Shown here: piece after piece, positions 28,409 to 39,000 of the stretch
Layout: each line of letters starts with the position of its first letter
How positions within the stretch are numbered: position 1 is the stretch's first letter
From: Pratylenchus scribneri
Taxonomy: Eukaryota > Nematoda > Chromadorea > Rhabditida > Pratylenchidae
Reading direction: 5' to 3'
NCBI GenBank assembly: GCA_030063045.1
Contig: JAQSEB010000049.1
Span: 682,001-746,000 of the forward strand
Length of the DNA: 64,000 nt
Notes under the pieces: generated by a model
Database searches by the model: none
What the model saw: the letters and a program-made list of their open reading frames with translations, nothing else
What the model was told of the DNA's origin: nothing
Position numbers and translations under genes: made by a program

Positions 28409-30433
28409 ATGGGTATTTGGGATAAATTCTATGAAAAGGCTCGATCATTTTTCACCGGCGGCGAGGAGGGCACAAGTGAAAGCACTGCAACCAAGGTACC
28501 TATTTTACAATCTCAATTAAAATAAATTTGCATCTTTTTAAGGTTCGATGTTATTATGATTTATTGGAAGTTGACCGCGAGGCAGCCGAAGATGAGATCA
28601 AAAAATCCTTCAAGAAATTAGCACTGAAATGGCATCCTGACAAAAATCCTGGGAAGGAAGAAGAATGCGCTGCCTATTTCATTTTGATACAACAGGCCTA
28701 TGAAGTGCTCAGCGATCCACAGGAACGTGCATTTTATGACAGGCATCGCGAGAATATCATTTACCAGAATACAGGTTTATTTTTAACAAAAAAAACATTA
28801 GAAGAAACGCAATAGTTTTAATCCTGTATGTTTTAAAGATGGCCCAGATGAACGAAAAGATGACGGAATAGTTTTGGAACCATTCATGAGCACTGGATGT
28901 TGGCGCAGTGGAATTTTTGCCAACGAAGAGGAGCGTCAAGAGAAATTCTATTCGGTCTATCGCGATCTGTTCCATCAGCTGGCGGCCGAGGAATATGCCT
29001 ACATTGAGGATCCGGAAGAAAGGAATTACCCGGTGTTCGGCACATTCACCAGCGACTACGAGACGGTTCAAAATTTATTTTAAATTATTTAAAAAATTTA
29101 TTTCAGGTTGTGGCCCCATTTTATGCATTTTGGCTGAATTTCAGCACTCGCCGTTCATTCGCTTGGCTGGACAAATGGAATATGCGCGAGGCACCGGACC
29201 GGCAAACGGCACGATATATGGAGAAGGAGAATCGCAAGAATCGAGAACATGGACGAAAGTTGAGGAGCGACCAAATTCGGGTTTTTAATTCAAAAATTTT
29301 AATAAAATTTAAATTTTACCCATAGAAATTGGTTGAATTCGTTCGAAAACATGACAAACGTGTGGAATTGGCCAGGCAACGACAAAAGGAACGCAATGAA
29401 GCCATTCAGAAGAAGGTGGAAGAACAAAGAAGGCAGGCGATTCGGCGGAACCTGGAGAGACTGGAGACATTCGAAATGGACGAAGAGGCGGAAGAAAAGC
29501 ATTTGATGGATTTGGAACAGATCGAAGCAGCATTGGATGCTCAATTTGGCACAGTGAATTCGGCAACGACCGCCGGGGATGAGGAAAGTGGCGGCGAGGA
29601 TGGGGCCAGCGGTGATGGTTCGGCGGATGGGGAGGACGGAGGCGAATTTCGGTGCATTGTTTGCGAAAAGACATTCAAATCAAGGTAACAATGATAATTA
29701 ATTTTTATTACAAATTTATATTTAATTCTTAATATTATAATTTTTAAATAATTTCCTAATTTATAGAAATGTGCTAGACAATCATCAACGGTCGAGAAAG
29801 CACCGCCAAATGGTGGAATTGTTGAGGACGCATATGCGCGAAGAAGACCAACAATTGTTTGAGGAGGAGAATGTGGGCGGAAGCAGTCAAGAAGATGAAG
29901 AAGTACAGACACAAAGGAGGGGGAAGAGGAAGAAGAAAAGGAAAGGAGGAGCAGTGAAAGTGGAAGATGAAGAAAAAGAGGAAGAAAATAGGCCAAAAAT
30001 GGAAGATGAAGCCGAAAAAGAAATCGCACAAAATGATGGACCGGAAGAGGAAATGAAGCCACCACCAACTGTCAAGAGCAAAAAGGCAAGAAGGAGAGCG
30101 GCAGGCGGAGGAAGCGGCACAACCGGCGGTGGGACGGATGGAGGAAAAAACAATGTAAATTTATATAATTTAAAAAATTTCAAATAAAATTAAATGCAGA
30201 AAGCACGCGAACCGACTGGACCAGTTGCATGTGAATGCATAACCTGCGGTGCCGAATTCGACTCCAAAAGCCAATTACATGCTCATCTGAAATCGAGTGG
30301 ACATGCCGTTCTGAAAACAGTGCAAACTTCGGCGGCAAAGCCAACGGCGACAATTGGCACTGAAGGAGGAGGAGGCGGAAAGAAAAGCGGCAAAGTCAGG
30401 AACAATAGACGGAACAAGGAGAGGGAAGAATGA
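28409..30433 (+). CDS. dnj-17: DNAJC21/DNJ-17-type J-domain and zinc-finger protein
   Basis: Orthologue of DNAJC21 (yeast Jjj1), an Hsp70 co-chaperone that helps recycle factors during late 60S ribosome maturation. Seven exons join in phase to 566 residues: 28409-28495, 28543-28774, 28839-29065, 29107-29280, 29326-29684, 29767-30154, 30200-30433. The J domain starts near residue 30 (YYDLLEV) with the HPD motif in ALKWHPDKNPG (60-62) and VLSDPQERAFYD. The conserved middle follows (FYSVYRDLFHQLAAEE, PFYAFWLNFSTRRSFAW, MEKENRKNRE), then a charged coiled coil. The first C2H2 finger (CIVCEKTF...HQRSRKH) is split by an intron; an acidic/Lys-rich linker leads to a second (CITCGAEF...HLKSSGH). A separate first exon adds about 29 residues (MGIWDKFYEKARSFF...) ahead of the J domain, unlike human DNAJC21, whose J domain is at the very N terminus. 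Confidence 0.95.
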
Positions 30434-32608
30434 AAATTATGGTTGATATTGAAAAGGATGTGATTTTTTGTTTTGTTGATGACCCCATTCACCAACATAT
30501 GATTCATAATTCTATATAAAATATATTGTTGTTATGCATGGATAGCCCCTTGCTATTTTTTTTATGTATAATGGAACAAATTTAATTTTTGTTTAATGAT
30601 AAAAATTATATTTCCAAACATAGATTATTCTCAAATTTGTTTTTTCAAACAGTTTTATATTTCTTTTTCAAAATGTGAAGAAGAAAGAAACAATTTTTGG
30701 GCAATACGCAATACAATACACCCCATATTCGCAACATCGCCGCCCAAAATTGTGTGTTGCCCGCCACGGGGCTTTGTTCGCCCTTCTCCATATGAAATGT
30801 GAATGTTTTGTTTGCCTTTCCATCCCCCACTATTCATTCACATTCACCGCCAACATAACAATTCCCCATCCAATTCCTCTTCCCTATACATTCATTCCTC
30901 CCTCTTCCTCGCCCAACTATATTGATGTTTTGTTGGGCGCCGGCCTCGTTGGTCGAGTTGGGCTGTGCTGTTGGCTATGACAGCGGCAGAGCCAACAGCA
31001 TAGCTAGTAGAGGAGGTTGGATTGGTTAGGGATTTGTTGGTTAGGATGAAGAACACGGCTCCATCCATTCCCTCATTTTCTGCCCGCATCTCATTCACTT
31101 CGCCATTTTTGCTGGCGCACCTTCTCCACATCACATTCATTTCCCCAACAAATCCAACCAACCAAACATAAAATTCATTCATTCATTCGAAACAAACCTC
31201 CTCTCTCCCTCCTTTTCAGTTTTGAAATATTCACACTTTTTTCTCAACAAAATATGTTTTTTCCCTCAACTTTTTTAAAAACTCCATGTTTTTCTCACCT
31301 TTTTTTTCTTTAATTCGCACCATGTTCAATGGGCCCAAAAATATTTCCCAATCATTTTCTTCTTCGACAAACAAGCCCCCGTTGTATGGCGGTGGTTCAT
31401 CGAACACAATAAAAGCCACAACGATGAAAAAATGAAAACGTGATGGAAAAACATCAGCAAAAATCTCAAAATGAGAAAATGGCAAATACACAAATACCCA
31501 CGCTTGTTTGTCCCCCACTTGTTTTTCACATCTTTTTCCTTTGCCATCTTTTAACCCGACTAGACCCACCACAATTCTGCAGACCCATAACATGGGATAG
31601 GGGATGTTATTGTCCATTATATTAGCAAACGAATTTTCCTCCTCAACCTCCACTACTGTGTGGGTCGAAAGAAGGAAGATTGATTTGTTCATTGAACATT
31701 TTGGCCACCCAAACAAAACGAAAACAATATCACCCAATGTCCCCCACCAATCCTTGTTTTCCACATCCCCTCCCGCTGCACAATTCAGCAGCAGACCCGA
31801 CTAAATATTATTGTCCAGTAGCAACACTAGACGGGTTGGCAAATGGCAACCCTTTTTTCTTCACCATATTTCCCTCCTCCTCCTCCACTCTGATGGTTCA
31901 TCGAACACATCGGCCAACAAAACTGGACGAAAACAACCCCCGCTCTTGCCGGGGTGACTGCCAATATCTCATCCGGCCTCTTTCTCATCATCTTTTGATT
32001 GAAAGATGGCAAATAGCCCAACCACCCCTCCTTGTTTTCCACATCTTCCTCCTCCTCCACAATTTCCGGACGACTCGCCGTTCCCCTCAATAGAATATGT
32101 GAGGGGAAGAGGTTGTGACCGGGCCTAAGAAGATGATGAGGATTTGCTCTATGTTTTGGTGGTTGGCCATCACAAAAAGAGCGGCTGGTCTAAAGAAAGG
32201 CCCGTGGGCAATGTGGAAATGTTGTTTTCGTCGGTCCCGACCCTTTGGCCGTCTCGGCCCCCACCCCTCGCTTCCCTCCTACATCCTTTTTGCGTTTTTT
32301 GCGATGTCGAAAACATTTGCAAAAACAACGCCGCCTATTCCCGCACCGCCGCTCATAGAGCACGCTTTCAATTTCCCCAACCAATGCCAAAATTCCGTTT
32401 TGTTTTTCTTCATTTCATTTCTACTAGAAAGTTTTATAGGAATTTCTACTCATTCAAAAACATTAAAATAATAATTAAGCTAGATGATAAATAATTAAAT
32501 TTTAACTGTTAATCTAACTCATTTTAGTCAATTCTTTAATCTATCAATAACTAAAAATTCCAACTTTACTTCAATTCAATCGATTTTGGCAGATTCCAAC
32601 AGCATAAA
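30434..32608. other. Intergenic region, no gene seen
   Basis: AT-rich after the J-protein stop, then pyrimidine-rich on the + strand (about 30700-32400). Weak repeated phrases occur, such as GTTCATTGAACA/GTTCATCGAACA (31688 and 31898) and CCTTGTTTTCCACATC (31750 and 32028), suggesting a degraded internal duplication. Frames across it are low complexity and overlap on both strands. Confidence 0.5.
30966..31000. repeat. Perfect 11-bp stem inverted repeat
   Basis: TGCTGTTGGCT and AGCCAACAGCA pair exactly across a 13-base spacer. There is no T-run after it and no known function. It may be chance or a remnant of a mobile element. Confidence 0.4.
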
Positions 32609-35567
32609 ATGATGGTGAGCCTAAAACGTATATAAATAATTTAATCATCAAATTTAGAAAAGCGAATTCGACGATTTTGGGTTGGGAGATGAGCAGATGG
32701 AGACGCGGCAACAGCATCGAAAAATGAAGATGAATCGATCGGGGCTTTCACTCACACAGGATCAGAAATTTGAATTGATTGGTGAGTGTGTAGTTGCAAT
32801 TTATTCAACATTCAATTAACAATGGTATTTATTAACTGATAGAAAATAGAAAACATTAAATTGAATAACAAGTCAATCCTATAAACATAAATATTCAACA
32901 TTTTTGTAGAGCACATCCATCAACGACCGCATATTTGGGATCATAACACTGAAGGTTTTCGAAGCAACAGTTCTCGGCAAAATGCATTCACTGAAGTTGC
33001 GGAATTGCTCTCAAATAATGAGGAAACGTTCACAAGTTAGTTAAGAATAATTTTAAATTCTAGGAATTATAAGAATGCATTTATTGTAAAAAGAATGATA
33101 TTGATTGATCCTAAATTACCACAAATTTCTAGGAATTCAAGTGCAAGAGGAATGGGGCAAACTCCGTTATTGTTTCACCCGAATCGTGAAAAAATTGCTG
33201 GAGGAGGCACCGGACGGGCAAATCAGCGAAGAGCAAATGGCCACAATTTCATGGGCATTTTTCCGCCGAATGGGTTTCCTTCTCGAATCGGTCATCCAAC
33301 AACTGCATGGTCCTCCTGGTCAACAACAGCAATTACCAAATGCTACTGGCATTGATGGAGGAGGAGGAGGAATGGATTGGGCCGCAATCCAATTGATGAA
33401 TAATCAACAGGAGAACATGCAAAAGTGAGTCCGTCGGACTAATAAGCGAAATTTGGTGTTTTTTGTAAGTTTGTGGGTCTAATTTTGAAAAGAATTTTTT
33501 CACTTATTTGGACCTCGAAGTTCTAGAAATAAATTTTTTATAAGGTTAATCGTTAATTCATTAGAAATGGTTCAAAATACCTTCAAAAAACTTTAAAATA
33601 TTAATTTCAAATAGTTTCAGTGGACATCATTCGCCACTTCGGACCAAAATTCGCCGTCGTCGTCGCCATCACAACAATGGCAATGCCAACGAAGACATCA
33701 GCAATGAACTTTCAAGGAAGAGCAGTAATGAATTTGTTGCATTGGAAATGGACGGCGGGAATGCAAATCATTTGGTCACAAATTCGCCACCACTCAATCA
33801 ATCCACCAATGAATTGTTGATGCGCCAAGTGCTTGGGTTTGTGTATGCTTTTTATTGATTAGAGGACAGGCGAAAATATTTGATTAAAAATAAATTTATT
33901 TAGCCAAAAATATATTTAATTAACCAAAAAACATTCTCAATTTCTAGCTTGAACGCACCGGACTTTATGGCCAGTGCACTGTCCTCATCCCAACAACTCC
34001 TCCAACATTTGCAACAACAACAATCTTCTGCTGAGCAAATGGAACCGAAACATGAAATTATTGGGGGAGGCGAGGAGAATGCCAGTGGAGGAGGGGGAAG
34101 CGATGGAATTTCGATTGCTTCACTCATCAATGATGCCGTTTTACCATCGAGGAATTTGCGTAGGAAGAGAAGTAAGCCACTTATTGCTTATTAATCTTCA
34201 ATTTTAATACAGAAAAATAAATTTGAATTAAAAATTCGATAATGTAGAGAATAAGCCATTTATTTTTGTCTAAATTAATTTTTCGGGTTAATTACGTACG
34301 CATGTACCATGTAGATAAATCAATCTTTTCTAAGCATTTTTAATAAAAAAATTGTTCCATTTCAGTTTACGAGATGGAAGGGAAAAATGATGAGGATGAT
34401 GAAGAAGAAGAGATGAAGATAAGGATGATCTTCTTCATCCTCATCAATATCTTCTTCTCCTTTTCCATTATCCTTTTTTCCATTCCATCCCTTATAAACT
34501 ACAATTAATTATTTTCTTTAAGGGGGAACAAATCTCGACTTTTTGCTTGGCACCGTCGCTCAACAACAAATTCAACAAGGTCAACAACATCGTTTTGAAA
34601 ATTTGGTGCCTCCAGTGGCCTCATCCACACCCGCAAAACAACCAACCACATCCTCATTATCATCGGCACCATTTTTGGCGGCGAATGGATTCGGCGGAGG
34701 AGGCAACATCTTGATGAATGGACGAAATCAGAAACAATCATCGCCGATGAATCAAACAATTCTTTCGAATTTGTCAGCAACAGTGGAAGGAAGTCAAATT
34801 AGGGAGAACGGCGGCGGCATGGCCAATCGATCATCACCGACGAATGTTGTTCAAAAACAAAATGGGACGGAGGAAAAAACCAACAATGGAGCATTGATGA
34901 TGGAAAATGGCGATGAACAACAAAGCGGTGGGGATTTGGTTGGAAGCAGCGGAGGCAACAAAGGCGATATCATCGATTCATTCGGTAAATAAATTTAATT
35001 AAATAAAAAATATTATTTACTTTGAAAAAAAAAACTGAAAAAGACGAAAAGATTATAACGATTCAGTGGTTTATCTTAGACCTCTAATTTAAAGCAAAAA
35101 CCATATACACAAAACTCAATCGATAAATCTCGTTAATTTCATACGATTGGTATTTAATTCAGCATGTTTTGGTCAAAAATTGACGGGCATTAAGCCAAAT
35201 TACCAAACAATGCACCTCTAAAGTTGGTCGTTGGCGGTATTGGTTAAACCACTGAACTATTATTTATAATCGTTTACTTTTTACTGATTTTCAGTTCTGT
35301 TTTTGTCAAATTAATTCCTTTCAATTTCGCATGTTAAAAATTAAAAATTTTCAGGTCTCTACATTGTCCAACAATTGAGAACCGTACACAAGAAGAGCGA
35401 AATGTTGTCGGTGGAAATGCGCAAAGTTTGTTCACTCAAATTTAACCCAAATAATTTATAAAATTTTCCTCCAGGCATTGGTCAACCTTTGCTTCGACTA
35501 TGAAATGCGGGCATGCAAAATGGCAACACCGGACAGTAAAAGTGATGATAAATCGTCCGAGAATTGA
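32609..35567 (+). CDS. MADF-domain protein, possible transcription regulator
   Basis: Nine exons join in phase to 537 residues: 32609-32614, 32658-32781, 32910-33035, 33133-33424, 33621-33836, 33948-34171, 34523-34984, 35355-35425, 35475-35567. Residues about 39-125 read as a MADF (Myb/SANT-like) domain: KFELIEHIHQRPHIWD, then FTEVAELL, then EEWGKLRYCFTRIVKKLLEE. MADF proteins bind DNA as nuclear regulators. The middle is Gln/Asn/Gly/Ser-rich low complexity with a basic KIRRRRRHH patch. The C-terminal 50 residues (GLYIVQQLRTVHKKSEML...VNLCFDYEMRACK) form a predicted helical segment in the place where many MADF proteins carry a BESS interaction motif, but the BESS match is only suggestive. The first exon is just ATGATG; a different start would be needed if that mini-exon is not used. 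One intron carries a foldback element. Confidence 0.8.
34364..34501. mobile_element. Foldback element with GAT/ATC microsatellite core, copy 3
   Basis: The left arm AGTTTACGAGATGGAAGGGA is mirrored by TCCATTCCATCCCTTATAAA then CT. The middle is GATGAAGAAG / CTTCATCCTCATC repeats. It lies within a MADF-gene intron and is shorter than copies 1 and 2. Confidence 0.5.
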
Positions 35568-36073
35568 TTGTTGATGAACATATTTAATTCCTCCCATGAT
35601 CTATATTATTTTATTTAAATTATAATCTTTTTGAATCTATTCATCCTCAATCTTTAACGATATCCAAAGAAATCCCCCACCTTTCCTTCCACCCCATCTC
35701 CTCCCTAATTCCCTGTTTATGACCAAAAATCTCAATATATAAATCATTGATTGTTATTTTGGTTCAAATTTATCATCACTTCATTTACATGTTCAACATT
35801 TCTTCACGGATTTATGATATATTTTCTCGCTGCTAATCGCTATTAGAAGTATAAATATTTATTTGATAATCATCAATCCAATTTATCAATTTTATTAATT
35901 GATATCAATTATGTATATTTATTATAAAAATTGATTAAAAGAATTAATAAATTTAATTCCAATTATTAATAATTTTTTTGGGTTTTTCAGAAATAGTCAC
36001 ACTGGAGCCATTGGCAAAAAAACCAAGACGGACTACTTATCAGGAAACGGCGGAAGAGGAAGCCACATTGGAA
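35568..36073 (+). promoter_or_regulatory. Gap between MADF gene and pseudouridine synthase gene
   Basis: AT-rich spacer on a same-strand gene pair. GGGTTTTTCAG at 35980-35990 is a strong acceptor. The frame after it (35991 on, beginning IVTLEPLAKKPRR) is open into the synthase's first certain exon but has no ATG until 36074. This suggests either a spliced-leader site or an unseen upstream exon. Confidence 0.45.
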
Positions 36074-39000
36074 ATGCTCATAAACCCATCAAAAAATGTG
36101 GAATTGACGGTCAGAAATGGTTTGTTTTACTTTTGCTGATTTGAAAATAAAATCAAGGTTTGCTCTAATTTATGTGATGAACAAAAGTTCATCAGAGAAG
36201 GAAGAAGAAGAGTTTATGCTTATTTGGATGATCAATTGTTTATAGAAAGAAGAAAGTTATAAATAATTGAGAAGAAGGGTTCATTTAAGTAATATGAGGA
36301 AGAATTAATTTAATTAAGCTTAAAAGATGAAGTGGATTTAGAGTTAAATTCCTTTAAAGATAATGAAAAAGAGGAAGAGTCAATCTTTAATAATAGGAGG
36401 AGTTTCATCCTTCATCATAATTATTAGGATGGAGAAGAATTCATGATTATTAATAGAAAAAGAAGAGGTCATAAATTGAAATAAACGAATAATTTTAATA
36501 TTTCTTCATATAAATAATATTTCAGGTATCCGTTATTTGGCGCCATATTGGGGCTGCTTCAAAGGATATGCCAAGGAGCGATGGATTGGCCGAACAATGG
36601 TTCATTTTTTAATTCAATTCCACAAATGATTAATTATTTAGGATGATGTGTTCACCAATGAATTCATTTGCTACCATCCACTCTACGCCCGAGCAGCAAT
36701 CCATCGGGGACGAGTGTTCATCAACGGGCGGCAAATGTGCAATCCGGACTACCGGTTCAGAACCAGTGATCGTTTTGTGCACATCACACATCGGGTTTGA
36801 ATGGGCACAAAAATATGGGAATGGATTTATTATAGATAAGAGAATAAAACAAAATTGAGTTTTGAGAATTTGAGTGTTTTCAGAACTTAAATTATTAGTA
36901 CGTATTTTGAAATTTCCATAGAATAAAGTACGCCAGTTCCTCTTTTAAAATCATCCTTTAAATTTTTGATATTAAAATGATTGATCAAAAAAAGTACAAA
37001 CCCCCAATTTTGGCTTTTTTGGTTATATTTTTTTTGCAGAATCCAAATATATACTAAATAATTAAATTAAATATTTTATTTTCAGCATGAGACTGAAATC
37101 CCGGCATTGCCTATTCGCTTCATCGGTAATCAATAATAATTTTTAATAACCACTCTTCCGATTTTGAAGATGAGACCGACGATTTTCTGGTGATTGACAA
37201 GCCACCCGGCCTTCCCGTCCATCCATGTTCACTTTCAAATATTTAAAACAAATATTATTCACAATTTTTTAGGTGGCCATTACAATTTGCATTCGGTGAT
37301 GAGTTTATTGAAGAATGAATACGGTCGAGCGGATTCATCGAAATTACGACGTTTGTTCCAAAAAAAAATTTATAATAATTTATTATATATTTTTAGCACT
37401 TTTCCGCCTGGATCGAGGGACCACCGGTGTTTTGATGTTCGCCAAAAATGTTGAAGCCGATCGAAAGGTTTGATTTTTTGTTTCTTGCATTTTTGGCAAT
37501 TTTTTAAATTAAAAAATTAAATTAAGAATCAAATTTTTAATTACATATTAAATTCATTTTTCAGTTCAAAAAGGCAATCCACAGTCGAAAATTTCACAAG
37601 GAATATTTAGCCAAAGTCGAGGGCATTTTCCCGGAGTAAGTCAAAAAGAATGAACAATTTTTATTTACAATTTTAGTGGAGAAATTGTTTGCCGCGAGCC
37701 AATTGGAATTCTTTCACACAACACGGGGATCCGCAAAATTTGCCCAAATGGACAGGAGGCGCTAAGCCATTTCAGGTTTAATTCCAAATAGTTAAATATT
37801 CCAATTAAAAATGAAAAATTAATTACAAATTTAATCCCAAAAAAAATTTGCAGTCGAATTCATGCCGACCAATTGACCAACACTTCCATTGTGTGTTGCC
37901 GAATTGAGACCGGCCGTACCCATCAAATCCGTGTACATCTTCAATATCTCGGCTTCCCACTGGTCAACAAGGGCGTAGCCAAGGGGGGGGGGGCCGGGGA
38001 TAGCCCCCCCCCCAAAATCCAAAGAAAGGGAAAAAATTGGCAATTTTTCTTCAAAGATTATACTAAATATTTAAAAAATTTTGCGCTCGCGCCTATCGGC
38101 GCTCTCAAATTTAAGTTTTAGTATAATTATACCCAATTTTTTTCGAAATTTTCGGTCTTTTAAGTCTAAAAATTAGTAAAAATTTCGCTCGCGCCTATCG
38201 GCGCTCGCAATTTCAGATTTTTTGAAAAAAGTTTACCCAAAAAAATTTTTTTCGCCTTAGCCCCCCCCCAAAAAAAAAATCTTGGCTACGCCTTTGCTGG
38301 TCAATGACAACATTTACAATGATTTTGCGTGGGGACCAACCAAAGGGAAATTGGCGGATTATGGAAAATCGCTGGAACAGGTCAGTGGCATGTTTAGTCA
38401 AATTGGTTACTCGATGGGTCTAAATGGGAAATAGTCGAGGGTTCAATTCCCTTTCCAATTTTTGAATTTAATTTGTCGGCGATGATGCCCAAAAAATGCT
38501 GTTTGTAATGAGTCTGAAAATATTTTGAAGATTCTAATTTTATGACTGACAAGGGAACGCTTTCAGTTGACCATGGCTAAACCGGGTGAGTCCTAATTAT
38601 TATTAAAGAGCATCATTTATTTGCATATAAAAACATTATTTTAGCTGCTAAATGGGCCTGCCCTTCGAGAAATGGCCAGAGAAAAATTTGCCACATCATT
38701 CTCTCACTACATAATGGAATGGAATGAAAGGCAGTCAGCAGCACTGGTGGCATAGGGGTAAGTCTCCCCCTCTCCCCTTTTTCCACTCGGGTTCGAATCC
38801 ACTTACCTCCAGATATTTTTAATGAACAAAATAAATGAAAATAAACATAAAAAATATTTTTATTTTAATATTTCCAAATCAAAAAAATTTTTTTAAACAT
38901 CGTGAATATGATAGGCAATAAAAAAATGGTGGAAACATAGATAATGTTCACAATGGGCACATTTAATTAAAACGGGAGACATACAATCAAAGCAATGCAT

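Noticed and set aside
31231..31764. 177-codon minus-strand frame
   Set aside because: Tyr/Phe/Val-rich low-information sequence with equally long frames opposite. It looks like chance in pyrimidine-biased DNA.
36179..36520. Possible Lys/Glu-rich exon in the pseudouridine synthase intron
   Set aside because: Purine-rich GAAGAAGA sequence with stops in all useful frames. The flanking exons already join in phase without it.
38388..38462. Complete tRNA gene
   Set aside because: The T-arm is good, but no 7-bp acceptor stem or clear anticodon arm forms. Kept only as a tRNA-like repeat.
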